A DNA stretch of 64,000 nt from [Mycobacterium] zoologicum (GTDB lineage: Bacteria; Actinomycetota; Actinomycetes; Mycobacteriales; Mycobacteriaceae): the NCBI RefSeq assembly GCF_020172665.1, contig NZ_CP083985.1, forward strand, positions 1,152,302-1,216,301, in the 5' to 3' direction. Under the pieces are notes generated by a model, which ran no database searches, had not been told where the DNA came from, and saw nothing but the letters and a program-made list of their open reading frames with translations. Below are positions 36,538 through 44,693 of the stretch, in pieces. A program made the position numbers and the translations under genes. Each line of letters opens with the position of its first letter. Position 1 is the first letter of the stretch.

Positions 36538-39155
36538 GCGGAATGAGCTTGCCGTGGCCCCTGATTGGACGCTCCGAGGAGATGCGAACGCTCCAAACGG
36601 CCCTCTCTGCCGCGGATGTCTCCGGGGCCGTCGTTTGGGGTGCGGCGGGGGTGGGAAAGAGCCGGATCGTGCGTGATGTGCTGGCGGCCGCCGAATCGCA
36701 GGGCTACGACGCGCGATGGGCGGTCTGCACCTCCTCGGCGCGCAGCGTTCCGCTCGGCGCTTTCGCAACCTGGGCGCCGGCGGGGGTCACCGACACCACT
36801 GCGCTGCTGCAAGGGGTGATCGAATCTCTGACGTTCGCGCCGTCGGGCACCGCGATGCTCGGTGTGGACGACGTGCATCTGATCGATGACTTGTCGGCGT
36901 TCGTGGTGAACCAGATCGTCCAACGCGGCTTGGCGAAGGTGATTCTCACTGTCCGTGATGACCAGGATGTACCGGCTGCGGCACATGAGATTTGGCGAGC
37001 GGGACGGTTTGAGCGACTCGATTTGCAGACGCTGTCACTTGATGAGACCTCCGAGCTGATGTCGGCGGCCCTGGCCGGCCCGGTGGATACCGACGCGGTT
37101 CGACGACTGTGGAAGTTGACCCGTGGCAACGTGCTGTATCTACGCAACATCGTCGAACACGAGATCGCCGACGGCAGAATCGTGCAACGAGGCGGGTCCT
37201 GGCGCTGGATCGGGGATCCGATCATCCCGCCCAGCCTCACCGAGCTCATCGAATCCCGTATCGGCTCTCTGCCGGGGCCGGTCAGCGATGTACTCGATGT
37301 GCTGGCCGTCGGAGAGCCGATCGAACTGGCGGCTCTGATGCGGATTACCGATCCGGTGGCGGTGGAACAGGCTGACACTCGCGGCCTGATAACTCTCGAC
37401 CCCGCCGACGGCGGTACGCAGGTGCGGGTTGCGCATCCGCTGTACGGGGAGGTCCGGCGTAGACGGGCGGCGCCCACCCGGCTACGACGGTTGCGTGGGT
37501 TGGTTGCCGTAGAACTCGCGGGATCCGAAGACCGCGACGACATCGCCCCGCTGGTGCGTCGTGCGGCGTTGAGTTTTGAGTCGGATCTCGCGCCCGACGC
37601 CGACCTGTTCGCCAGGGCTGCTCACGGTGCGGTCTGGCTGGCGGATCTGGTGCTGGCCGACCGCCTCGGTCGGGCGGCCATCCGTGCCGGAGCCGGACCG
37701 GATTCGAGTTTCATTCGGGCACATGCACTGTCGTGGCTGGGCCGTGGCGAGGAGGCCGATGCGGTACTGGCTGAGGTCGGAACAGCGGACCTGACCGATG
37801 TCGACCACGCCAGGCTGGCTTTTCTGCGGGCCAGCAACATGCTCTGGGGTCTTGGCGAGCCCGCTCGTGCCAGGCAGATCATCGACGATGCCGCATGCTC
37901 GGTATCGGCACCGGCGCGCGACTATGTTGACGCATTTCTGGCGGTGTACTGGTTTGCGACGGACCAGTTGGATGCGGCCAGGCGAGCCGCTGAGAATCTT
38001 GCCCTGGACGACCTGCCTGCGGTCGTCGGCGCCGAGATCGCCTGGGTGCGCACGGTTATCGCCGCCGATGCGGGACGCACGGCGGAAGCCTTGGCGGTGG
38101 CGGATGCGGGGTATACCGTGGCGGCGCGCTCGTTGGATGCCCCACACATGATGTTCAATATCGCGGACGCGCACGTCAGCGCGCTGCTGCTGGCTGGACA
38201 GATAACCGAGGCCGTTGAGGTGGCCGAGTCGGTGCTTCGTCAGGCGGCCGAACTGCCGGGCGTAGCACAGTCGCTCGGCGGTGCGGTTGCTGGACGAGCC
38301 GCGCTGAGCGCCGGCCGTATCGATGCCGCCTGTTTCCTGCTGGACCAGGCTGGGGTGAGCTTCTCCGACAGCGGCCACCTCACCGGCTGGGGATACCGCT
38401 ATCTGATTCCGCGCATCACTGCGCTGGCGATGCGTGGTTCCGTCGGTGAGGCTGCCGAGGGGCTGGACGTGCTCACCGGACTGAAGCGTCCATTCCGGTC
38501 GCTCGACTATGAGCGGAGTCTGGCGCAGGCATGGGTGGCCGCCGGACAGGGCGCTGTCAGCGAGGCGATCAGTGTCGTATTGTCGGCAGCTGAACGCGCC
38601 AGGGCCACTGGGCAGTTCGCTGCCGAAGTATTCTGCCTGCAGACCGCGACGCAGTTCGGGGACCGTTCGGGTGGATCGCGGTTGCGTGAGCTCGAAGCGA
38701 TCGTCGAGGGGTCACGCGTTGGTATCGCCGCCCGGTTCGCCGCCGCACTCCGCGAGGGCGATGGCGCGGAGTTGGTCTCGGTTTCAGAGGATTTCGAGCG
38801 CATCGGCGACCTCGTGGCCGCCATCGATTCCAGCGCCCAGGCTGCGCTGACGTTTCGTCGTCAGGACTTGCGAGGAACCGCGCTGGGATGCGCGGCGCGC
38901 GCCTCGGCGCTGTCCGAACGATGCGGAGGTGCTGACACGCCGGCACTTCGCCAAGCCGCGGAGCCCTTACCGCTGACCGATCGGGAGTCCGAGATCATGA
39001 TGCTGATCGGGGAGGGCCTGTCGAACCGCGCTGTCGCCGAGCGCCTGGCGCTTTCGGTCCGCACCGTCGAGAGCCACATCTACCGGGCCATGCTGAAGAC
39101 CGGGACCTCCAGCCGTGACGAACTCGCCGCCTTGCGGCCTCGGCGCCGGACGTGA
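36534..39155 (+). CDS. LuxR-family STAND ATPase transcriptional regulator
   Basis: 873 residues. It begins with an ATPase (WPLIGRSEEM, Walker A WGAAGVGKSRIV, Walker B MLGVDDVHLIDD), continues with LTRGNVLYLRNIVEHE and a long helical repeat region, and ends in a LuxR-type helix-turn-helix (LTDRESEIMMLIGEGLSNRAVAERLALSVRTVESHIY). This is the MalT/LAL design: ligand or partner binding controls ATP-dependent DNA binding. GTG 36534 overlaps the stop of the cyclase gene; ATG 36543 (MSLPWPLIG) is an alternative. The tight linkage suggests that the two proteins work as a pair. Confidence 0.9.
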   Translation: MSGMSLPWPLIGRSEEMRTLQTALSAADVSGAVVWGAAGVGKSRIVRDVLAAAESQGYDARWAVCTSSARSVPLGAFATWAPAGVTDTTALLQGVIESLTFAPSGTAMLGVDDVHLIDDLSAFVVNQIVQRGLAKVILTVRDDQDVPAAAHEIWRAGRFERLDLQTLSLDETSELMSAALAGPVDTDAVRRLWKLTRGNVLYLRNIVEHEIADGRIVQRGGSWRWIGDPIIPPSLTELIESRIGSLPGPVSDVLDVLAVGEPIELAALMRITDPVAVEQADTRGLITLDPADGGTQVRVAHPLYGEVRRRRAAPTRLRRLRGLVAVELAGSEDRDDIAPLVRRAALSFESDLAPDADLFARAAHGAVWLADLVLADRLGRAAIRAGAGPDSSFIRAHALSWLGRGEEADAVLAEVGTADLTDVDHARLAFLRASNMLWGLGEPARARQIIDDAACSVSAPARDYVDAFLAVYWFATDQLDAARRAAENLALDDLPAVVGAEIAWVRTVIAADAGRTAEALAVADAGYTVAARSLDAPHMMFNIADAHVSALLLAGQITEAVEVAESVLRQAAELPGVAQSLGGAVAGRAALSAGRIDAACFLLDQAGVSFSDSGHLTGWGYRYLIPRITALAMRGSVGEAAEGLDVLTGLKRPFRSLDYERSLAQAWVAAGQGAVSEAISVVLSAAERARATGQFAAEVFCLQTATQFGDRSGGSRLRELEAIVEGSRVGIAARFAAALREGDGAELVSVSEDFERIGDLVAAIDSSAQAALTFRRQDLRGTALGCAARASALSERCGGADTPALRQAAEPLPLTDRESEIMMLIGEGLSNRAVAERLALSVRTVESHIYRAMLKTGTSSRDELAALRPRRRT

Positions 39156-39193
39156 AGTCTCCCGCTCAGTAGTGCTGTCGTTGAAACCGGGCG

Positions 39194-39217
39194 AAATTGC
39201 AGTAGCCCACCACTGAG
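39194..39217 (+). promoter_or_regulatory. ATTGCAGT near-palindromic motif, copy 1
   Basis: ATTGCAGTAGCCCACCACTG (39196-39215) sits 73-96 nt upstream of the secreted-protein start at 39290. CAGTAG and CCACTG form imperfect arms. Over 24 positions it agrees at 20 with copy 2 near 40073. Location just after the LuxR regulator suggests an activator site for it. Confidence 0.55.
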
Positions 39218-39289
39218 GCGCACCCACCGGATATCGGTGACGATCCCTGGTACGCCAACCGGCGTTTTTCGTGATGACAGGAGATGATC

Positions 39290-39799
39290 ATGAACACAAC
39301 GTCTTGTTCCTCCGTCCCGATGGCGGTGGCGGTGATCGGCGCCTGCCTCGTCGCGATCCCTGCGTCGGTACCACCGACCGTCTTGTCGCCCGCGGTTGCG
39401 CTGTCGTCCGCTGGAGACCTGATGGTCAGCGACGTGGGTGCTGTCGTCGATGCACTGACCGGCGCGGACCCCGGTACGGCGCTTGCCGGCGTGCCGGACG
39501 AATACTACGACTACTTGAACGGTTTGGGTGTACCTGCCGAGGACCAGGACTTGGCCCTCGGTGGGCTGATAGCGGGAGTCGCGGCGCTTGCTCAACTCAT
39601 CGCGTCGCTTTTCACGAACCCGTTTGGCTGGCTGCTAGACGCTATTGATTGGGTCGCAAATCTTTTCGGCTTCGACATCTTCCCCGACGACGCCGCCAGC
39701 GCACTGGCGACCGCCGTGCCGGACTTCGACCTCTCCGTTCCGGATGTCGGCATCCCGGACCTCGACCTTTCAAACCTGGTCCCTGACTTCGGGATATAG
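39290..39799 (+). CDS. Small secreted protein, unknown, downstream of LuxR regulator
   Basis: 169 residues. A signal peptide (MNTTSCSSVPMAVAVIGACLVAIPASVPP) is followed by DLMVSDVGAVVDALTGADPG, a hydrophobic stretch LGGLIAGVAALAQLIASLFTNPFGWLLDAIDWVANLFG and an acidic end rich in Asp-Leu/Val-Pro (FDLSVPDVGIPDLDLSNLVPD). No Cys outside the signal. ATG 39290 is chosen over 39284 because ACAGGAG (39276-39282) is then well spaced. I do not recognise a family. Composition resembles mycobacterial exported proteins; it is the first gene after the cyclase/LuxR pair and has the repeated motif upstream. Confidence 0.7.
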   Translation: MNTTSCSSVPMAVAVIGACLVAIPASVPPTVLSPAVALSSAGDLMVSDVGAVVDALTGADPGTALAGVPDEYYDYLNGLGVPAEDQDLALGGLIAGVAALAQLIASLFTNPFGWLLDAIDWVANLFGFDIFPDDAASALATAVPDFDLSVPDVGIPDLDLSNLVPDFGI

Positions 39800-40034
39800 C
39801 CGTCACGATCGACTTCACGATCATCGCCTCGGCCCAGACGCAGACAGAAGAGCGACGATGAGTACCGCAGACTTCGACGGCCCTGGCGGCGTGCTGATGA
39901 GGATCGCTCCGCACGCGACCGGCCACGCATGGGCAGGGGGTCGGACGAGGAAGTGCATCAAGTGGTGGCCCGCTGGGCGGAAGGCCAGGGGAACCCATGA
40001 GGCCACGCGGAGAAGCGCAACGCGGACTGCAATC

Positions 40035-40052
40035 GGTGGGAACTACTGCAAT
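40035..40052 (-). promoter_or_regulatory. ATTGCAGT motif, copy 3 (inverted, with 2-nt insertion)
   Basis: On the minus strand this reads ATTGCAGTAGTTCCCACC: the ATTGCAGTAG core is identical to copy 1, then two extra bases, then CCCACC again identical. It faces copy 2, with 20 nt between them. Confidence 0.45.
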
Positions 40053-40072
40053 ACCATCCGGCTGGGCAGGGC

Positions 40073-40096
40073 AAATTGCAGTGGCTCGCCACTGGG
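40073..40096 (+). promoter_or_regulatory. ATTGCAGT palindromic motif, copy 2
   Basis: ATTGCAGTGGCTCGCCACTG at 40075-40094 contains the perfect palindrome CAGTGG-CTCG-CCACTG (40079-40094). It lies 62-85 nt upstream of ATG 40158, almost the same distance as copy 1 from its gene. The conserved spacing to two different start codons supports a real promoter element. Confidence 0.6.
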
Positions 40097-40157
40097 TTCG
40101 ACGTTCCGCCCAGGCGTGACGATTTGTCGGTAACACCTTCACGGAAGGAGACAGATG

Positions 40158-40352
40158 ATGTCCGTCTCAGTTATGCCCTTGCCGCATATGGTCTCTGCGC
40201 ACCTGGCTGCCGCCGTGCACGCGATGTTTTCGCACCATGCCGACGAGGTGATGTCGACCGCGCACTCGTGGCACCCGCCGCATCACTACCCACCGCAGCT
40301 CAACGACATCCTCGGAGACTCCGCCATGGCCCGGGAGATGGGTCGGTTGTGA
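40158..40352 (+). CDS. Small His-rich protein, unknown
   Basis: 64 residues, His-rich (VHAMFSHHADEVM and HSWHPPHHYPPQLND), ending with DILGDSAMAREMGRL. AAGGAG (40145-40150) is 7 nt before ATG 40158 (an ATG at 40155 is also in frame). No signal or membrane helix. The clear ribosome-binding site and the upstream motif shared with the secreted-protein gene make it a likely real gene. The His cluster could bind metal; that is a guess. Confidence 0.55.
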   Translation: MSVSVMPLPHMVSAHLAAAVHAMFSHHADEVMSTAHSWHPPHHYPPQLNDILGDSAMAREMGRL

Positions 40353-40356
40353 CCGG

Positions 40357-41466
40357 CTACTCCGGGTGCGGCTCGGCGATCACGGTCGCAAGGTGCGGAT
40401 GGGCTTCGGCCTTGACCTGTGCGAACAGCCTGACGTAGTAGGGAATGCAGTCGGCCGTCGCCTGCGCGGTGGTGAACAGCGGCTGGTAGCCCAGGTCGCG
40501 CTGCGCCTTGGCGATCGAGAAGTAGTTGTTCAGGTAAAGCCGTTCCACCGCACCGGGTTCCAGCAGCGGCTCGGGCAAGCCGAACCGGAAATGCAGCCAC
40601 TGCCACGCCACCATGACGTCGCGCACCATGCGGCCGGAGACCCGCATCTTCGGCCAGTGTTCGCCGCAGGCCTCCATCACCGGCCGGGCGAACTCGAACA
40701 TGTTGATCGGTTCACCGTCGTTGATGAAGTAGGCCTGACCCGGTGACGTGCCGCCGGGAGCCAGGTGCTCGGCGGCCAGGATGAAACCGTGAATCAGGTT
40801 GTGCACGTAGGAGTTGTCGAGCTTGGCGCGCTTGCTGCCGATCAGGACTTTGACGTGACCGGCGACCACGCTTTCGAACAGCTTGCGGAACATGGTCTGG
40901 TCCCCGTCGCCCCAGATCCCGGACGGGCGGATCGCACAGGTCAGCATGCCCGCAACACCGTTCTCGCCCAGCACGAACTTCTCGGCGACGACCTTGGTCT
41001 CGGTGTAGAGGTCGTTGTACTTGGTGGTGTAGGCCATGGTCTCGTCGCCGTTCGTGATGGCCTTGCCGCCCATCACCACGCTGTTGGAGGCGGTGTAGAC
41101 GAACCGTTTCACCCCGGCGGCCTGTCCGGCCTGGACCAGGTTCTTCGTGCCGTCGACGTTGACCGCGAAGCTGCGCCGGCGGATCTCATCGGTGACCTTC
41201 GCGCCGCCCTGCAGGTCGATGATCGCCGCGGTGTGGAACACCGTGTCGATGCCCTCGACGGCCTGGGCCACCGTGGCGGCGTCGCAGATGTCACCCTCTA
41301 CGGTCTCCAGTTGCGGGTGCGCGGGCAGCGTCGAAGGCGCGCGGTCGAAGGAGCGCACCTGGTAGCCGCGTTCCAGCAGGGTCTTGACGAAATTGGTTCC
41401 GACGAAGCCGGAGCCACCGGTCACCAATACCCGACCGAGTTCAGTAGTCACTGCTGGATCACCCAT
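40357..41466 (-). CDS. 3beta-hydroxysteroid dehydrogenase/isomerase-type SDR (Rv1106c-like)
   Basis: 369 residues matching M. tuberculosis Rv1106c, the enzyme shown to oxidise cholesterol to cholest-4-en-3-one with NAD. Rossmann motif VTGGSGFVGTNFV, RSFDRAPS, VDGTKNLVQA, active-site SSN-type strand (TASNSVVMGG) and YTETKVVAE (Tyr-x-x-x-Lys), then RPSGIWGDGDQTMFRKLFE and NSYVHNLIHGFILAAEHL are all present. ATG 41466 fits the family length; a TATGCT-type hexamer 7 nt upstream and no Shine-Dalgarno sequence suggest a leaderless mRNA. A KstR-like palindrome overlaps the promoter. Confidence 0.92.
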   Translation of the reverse strand: MGDPAVTTELGRVLVTGGSGFVGTNFVKTLLERGYQVRSFDRAPSTLPAHPQLETVEGDICDAATVAQAVEGIDTVFHTAAIIDLQGGAKVTDEIRRRSFAVNVDGTKNLVQAGQAAGVKRFVYTASNSVVMGGKAITNGDETMAYTTKYNDLYTETKVVAEKFVLGENGVAGMLTCAIRPSGIWGDGDQTMFRKLFESVVAGHVKVLIGSKRAKLDNSYVHNLIHGFILAAEHLAPGGTSPGQAYFINDGEPINMFEFARPVMEACGEHWPKMRVSGRMVRDVMVAWQWLHFRFGLPEPLLEPGAVERLYLNNYFSIAKAQRDLGYQPLFTTAQATADCIPYYVRLFAQVKAEAHPHLATVIAEPHPE

Positions 41467-41479
41467 CGGGCGAGCATAA

Positions 41480-41494
41480 CTGAACGTGTTCCAG
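41480..41494. promoter_or_regulatory. KstR-like palindrome upstream of the 3beta-HSD gene
   Basis: CTGAACGTGTTCCAG contains AACGTGTT, and on the minus strand reads TGGAACACGTTCAG. The KstR consensus for cholesterol genes is TnnAACnnGTTnnA; this site misses it at one outer base. It lies 14-28 nt upstream of the start codon, between and around the expected -35 and -10 boxes. Confidence 0.5.
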
Positions 41495-41515
41495 TTCTTC
41501 GGGCTGAAGTCACGA

Positions 41516-41752
41516 TCAGCCGGCGTCGTCGTCACCGGCGGACAGCGCGTCCTGCACCCGGCGACGAGCCCCGGCGAGATGCTCTTCGCAGCGCTTGGCC
41601 AGCTGTTCGCCTCGTTCCCACAGGCCCAGCGAGGCGTCGAGGTCCAGGCCGCCCTGTTCCAGCCGCTGCACGACGTCGATGAGCTCGTCGCGGCACTGCT
41701 CGTAGCCCAGTTCGCTAACGGGCATCGTCGAAGTGGGCTCGTCAATGGCCAT
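41516..41752 (-). CDS. xseB: Exodeoxyribonuclease VII small subunit
   Basis: 78 residues with the complete XseB pattern: [47 protein letters not shown], forming two helices that bind XseA. ATG 41752 gives the family size. Its start overlaps the end of xseA by 11 nt, so translation is coupled. ExoVII digests single-stranded DNA from both ends. Confidence 0.95.
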   Translation of the reverse strand: MAIDEPTSTMPVSELGYEQCRDELIDVVQRLEQGGLDLDASLGLWERGEQLAKRCEEHLAGARRRVQDALSAGDDDAG

Positions 41753-42980
41753 CGTTGGGTCCTTCACTGGTAGCGGTGATCGCGCCGTCGGTGACCCGAA
41801 TCCGCAGCTGGGTTCCGGCCGGTGCGTCCTCGACCGACCGCAGCACCTGCGTCGTGGCGCCGACGGTCTGCACGACGGCGTAGCCGCGGGCCAGCGTTGC
41901 GGCTGGGCCCAGGGTAGCCAGCCGCGCCGACAGGTGCCCGACTCGTTCGGTCTGCACATCGATCAGCCGGATGACGTCGCGGCGCACCGCGGACAAGGCA
42001 CGTCGCACCTCGTCCCCGCGCTCGGTCAGGGCACGCAGCGGGTCGGCCAGCACCGGGCGGCCGCGCAACTGGGTCAGCACCCGGTCCTCGCGGATCACCC
42101 AGTTGCGCACCGCCTGGGCGCTGCGCCGGCGCAGGTCGTCCACCAGCGCCTGCTCGGCGGCCGCGTCCGGGACGATGCGCTTGGCCGCATCGGTGGGGGT
42201 CGCGGCCCGCAGATCGGCCACCAGATCGCACAACGGGTTGTCGGGTTCGTGACCGACGGCGCTCACCACCGGCGTACGGCACGCCGCGATCGCCCGGCAC
42301 AGGGTCTCGTCGGAGAACGGCAACAGGTCCTCCACGCTGCCCCCGCCCCGGGCCAGCACGATCACCTCGACGCCCGCGTCGGCATCCAGTTCGCGCAGCG
42401 CCTCGACTATCTGGGCCACCGCGGTCGGCCCTTGCACGGCGGTGTTGCGCACCGCGAAGTTCACAGCCGGCCATCTCGCGCCGGCCACCGACGTCACGTC
42501 ATGCTCGGCGGCGCTGGCCCGGCCGGTGATCAGGCCGATCGTGGCGGGCAGGAAGGGGAGCGGCCTTTTCAGCCGCGGATCGAACAGGCCCTCGGCGTCC
42601 AGCAGCTTGCGCAGCCGTTCGATGCGGGCCAGCAGTTCGCCGATCCCGACGGCCCGGATCTCGCTGAGCCGCAGCGAGAACGTTCCGCGGGCGGTGTAGA
42701 AGTTGGGCTTCCCGCAGACCACCACTTGGGTGCCTTCGATGAGCTTGACCGGTGCGGCGGCCACCATCTCGGGGGTGCAGGTGACCGTCAGCGACATGTC
42801 GGCGGCGGGATCACGCAGCACCATGAACACGGTGCGCACCCCGGGGCGCAGGTTGATCTGGGTCAGCTGGCCCTCGACCCACACCGATCCGAGCCGGTCG
42901 ATCCAGCCCTTGACCCGGGTGGCGACGGCGCGAACCGGGAAAGGGCTCTCCGGTGAGCTGCCCGGCGCCGGCGCGGTCAC
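41742..42980 (-). CDS. xseA: Exodeoxyribonuclease VII large subunit
   Basis: 412 residues. An N-terminal OB fold ([36 protein letters not shown]) precedes the catalytic region with [56 protein letters not shown] and the conserved [27 protein letters not shown]. The rest is coiled coil. It forms the nuclease with XseB. The start overlaps the stop of the upstream gene by 4 nt. Confidence 0.97.
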   Translation of the reverse strand: MTAPAPGSSPESPFPVRAVATRVKGWIDRLGSVWVEGQLTQINLRPGVRTVFMVLRDPAADMSLTVTCTPEMVAAAPVKLIEGTQVVVCGKPNFYTARGTFSLRLSEIRAVGIGELLARIERLRKLLDAEGLFDPRLKRPLPFLPATIGLITGRASAAEHDVTSVAGARWPAVNFAVRNTAVQGPTAVAQIVEALRELDADAGVEVIVLARGGGSVEDLLPFSDETLCRAIAACRTPVVSAVGHEPDNPLCDLVADLRAATPTDAAKRIVPDAAAEQALVDDLRRRSAQAVRNWVIREDRVLTQLRGRPVLADPLRALTERGDEVRRALSAVRRDVIRLIDVQTERVGHLSARLATLGPAATLARGYAVVQTVGATTQVLRSVEDAPAGTQLRIRVTDGAITATSEGPNDGH

Positions 42981-43573
42981 TTGGAGTTGGCGCGGGTGAT
43001 CCTGTTGGCCAGCAGCGTCTGGAACGGCGCCCTTGCCTTGGTGGCCTCCTCGTAGTCGAGCAGCGTCTCCAGCTCGTCGGTGCTCAGCGAGGCCAGCCGG
43101 GCCCGCAACTGGGCCAGCGTGAGGTTGCCGTAGTCGAGTTCGTCCACCAGGTCGGGGGTGGGGACCTGCGAGGTCTTGCTGGAGGTCGGGGAGGCGGTCT
43201 GCGGAGGCCGGGCAGACCCGTCGTTGCCGTCCTCACTGAACGAGTAAAGGGCGAAGCGGCCCTCGGAGCGTTGTGCGGAATTGTCGTCGTCGAACGCCTC
43301 GGAATCGGCCCCACCGACCCCGTCGTCTTCGTCTTCGTCGAATGTCGCCCACTCGGGCTGCTCATCCTTGGGCGGGAACAGCGACTCCAGGGTGTTGTCG
43401 CCCTTGTTGACCAGTTCGGCGATGCCCTGCTGCCAGCGCATCACCGCGTGCGCGGCCTGGCTGGCCAGCGTCATCGGGTAGGTCAGGATCGTTTGTGGCA
43501 GCTTGATGGTCTCCTCGACGGCGACAGTCGCCGCGCCTACCAGAAGCCTGACTCCGAACGGTGCAGTAGACAT
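42977..43573 (-). CDS. Putative lipid-droplet-associated protein (MLDS-like, Rv1109c homologue)
   Basis: 198 residues. The N-terminal 60 ([53 protein letters not shown]) form an amphipathic/hydrophobic helix pair like that of the Rhodococcus lipid-droplet protein MLDS (ro02104). [14 protein letters not shown] follows, then a low-complexity Ser/Asp-rich linker and a C-terminal helical hairpin ([24 protein letters not shown] pattern, here beginning [10 protein letters not shown]). Mycobacterial homologues (Rv1109c) carry this annotation. It is coupled to xseA (4-nt overlap), which is a conserved but puzzling link. Confidence 0.72.
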   Translation of the reverse strand: MSTAPFGVRLLVGAATVAVEETIKLPQTILTYPMTLASQAAHAVMRWQQGIAELVNKGDNTLESLFPPKDEQPEWATFDEDEDDGVGGADSEAFDDDNSAQRSEGRFALYSFSEDGNDGSARPPQTASPTSSKTSQVPTPDLVDELDYGNLTLAQLRARLASLSTDELETLLDYEEATKARAPFQTLLANRITRANSK

Positions 43574-43657
43574 GGCCCCCAGCCTGCCTTACCCGCGGGT
43601 CATCTCCAAGTATTGACGGTGACCGGCGCGAGCTGGCGGTTCTCGGCGGCCAGACCG

Positions 43658-43663
43658 TACCCT
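43658..43663 (+). promoter_or_regulatory. -10 hexamer TACCCT, leaderless ispH promoter
   Basis: TACCCT ends exactly 7 nt before ATG 43671, with no Shine-Dalgarno sequence between. This matches the commonest leaderless layout in mycobacteria. Confidence 0.55.
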
Positions 43664-43670
43664 GGGTGCC

Positions 43671-44693
43671 ATGCCGACCCTCGATGTGGAGACCGCGAAC
43701 ACTTCAGCCAGTTCTGGTGCGCAGGCCGCCGCCGGCCACACCGGCAAGCGGGTGCTGCTGGCCGAACCGCGCGGCTACTGCGCGGGCGTCGACCGGGCGG
43801 TCGAGACGGTGGAGCGGGCCCTGGAGAAACACGGCGCGCCGGTATACGTCCGGCACGAGATCGTGCACAACAAGCATGTGGTGGACACCCTGACGAGCAA
43901 GGGCGTGGTCTTCGTCCACGAGGCCGACGAGGTGCCCGAGGGCGCCATGGTGGTGTTCTCCGCGCACGGCGTGGCCCCGAGCGTGCACGAGTTGGCCGCC
44001 GACCGCGGCCTGCGGGTGATCGACGCGACGTGCCCGCTGGTGAACAAGGTGCACAACGAGGCCAAGCGGTTCGCCCGCGACGGCTACGACATCCTGCTGA
44101 TCGGCCACGCCGGGCATGAGGAGGTCATCGGGATCATCGGTGAGGCCCCCGACGACGTGCAGCTGGTCGACGGCTTGGATGCTGTAGCCGCGGTGAAGGT
44201 GCGCGACGAGAACAAGGTGGTGTGGCTCTCGCAGACCACGCTCAGCGTCGACGAGACGATGCAGACCGTGGTCAAGCTGCGCGAGCGGTTCCCGAACTTG
44301 CAGGATCCGCCCAGCGACGACATCTGCTACGCCACCCAGAACCGCCAGACCGCAGTCAAGGCGATGGCACCGGAATGCGAGCTGGTGATCGTCGTCGGTT
44401 CGAAGAACTCATCGAACTCCAACCGGCTGGTCGAGGTGGCTCTGGGCGCCGGCGCCGACGCGGCCCATCTGGTCGACTATGCCGCCGACATCGACCCGGC
44501 TTGGCTGAGTCCGGCGTCCGGCCAGGTGCAGACCGTCGGAGTCACCTCGGGCGCGTCAGTGCCGGAGATCCTGGTCCGCGGCGTGCTGGAGCGGCTCGCC
44601 GAATACGGCTACGACACGGTGTTTCCGGTGACGACCGCCAACGAGACGCTGGTGTTCGCGCTGCCACGGGAGATCCGTCCGGACCGGCGTTAG
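43671..44693 (+). CDS. ispH: 4-hydroxy-3-methylbut-2-enyl diphosphate reductase
   Basis: 340 residues. The last enzyme of the MEP isoprenoid pathway, making IPP and DMAPP with a 4Fe-4S cluster. The three cluster cysteines are in [12 protein letters not shown] (Cys37), [10 protein letters not shown] and [11 protein letters not shown]. Substrate residues appear in [36 protein letters not shown] and [11 protein letters not shown]. Corresponds to LytB2 (Rv1110). The 3' end overlaps the convergent DUF6542 gene by 4 nt. Confidence 0.97.
   Translation: MPTLDVETANTSASSGAQAAAGHTGKRVLLAEPRGYCAGVDRAVETVERALEKHGAPVYVRHEIVHNKHVVDTLTSKGVVFVHEADEVPEGAMVVFSAHGVAPSVHELAADRGLRVIDATCPLVNKVHNEAKRFARDGYDILLIGHAGHEEVIGIIGEAPDDVQLVDGLDAVAAVKVRDENKVVWLSQTTLSVDETMQTVVKLRERFPNLQDPPSDDICYATQNRQTAVKAMAPECELVIVVGSKNSSNSNRLVEVALGAGADAAHLVDYAADIDPAWLSPASGQVQTVGVTSGASVPEILVRGVLERLAEYGYDTVFPVTTANETLVFALPREIRPDRR

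Larger units (their letters stand above)
39800..40157. other. 358-nt intergenic region holding two copies of the regulatory motif
   Basis: No gene with support. A 91-codon frame from ATG 39858 exists but is Arg/Gly/Thr-rich, ends inside the motif region and has only a weak Shine-Dalgarno sequence. The region is notable for motif copies 2 and 3 and may be the promoter of the His-rich small gene at 40158. Confidence 0.55.

Noticed and set aside
39858..40133. 91-codon plus-strand frame starting MSTADFDGPGG
   Set aside because: Only a weak ribosome-binding site, odd composition, and its 3' half runs through the conserved regulatory motifs; kept as unannotated intergenic DNA.
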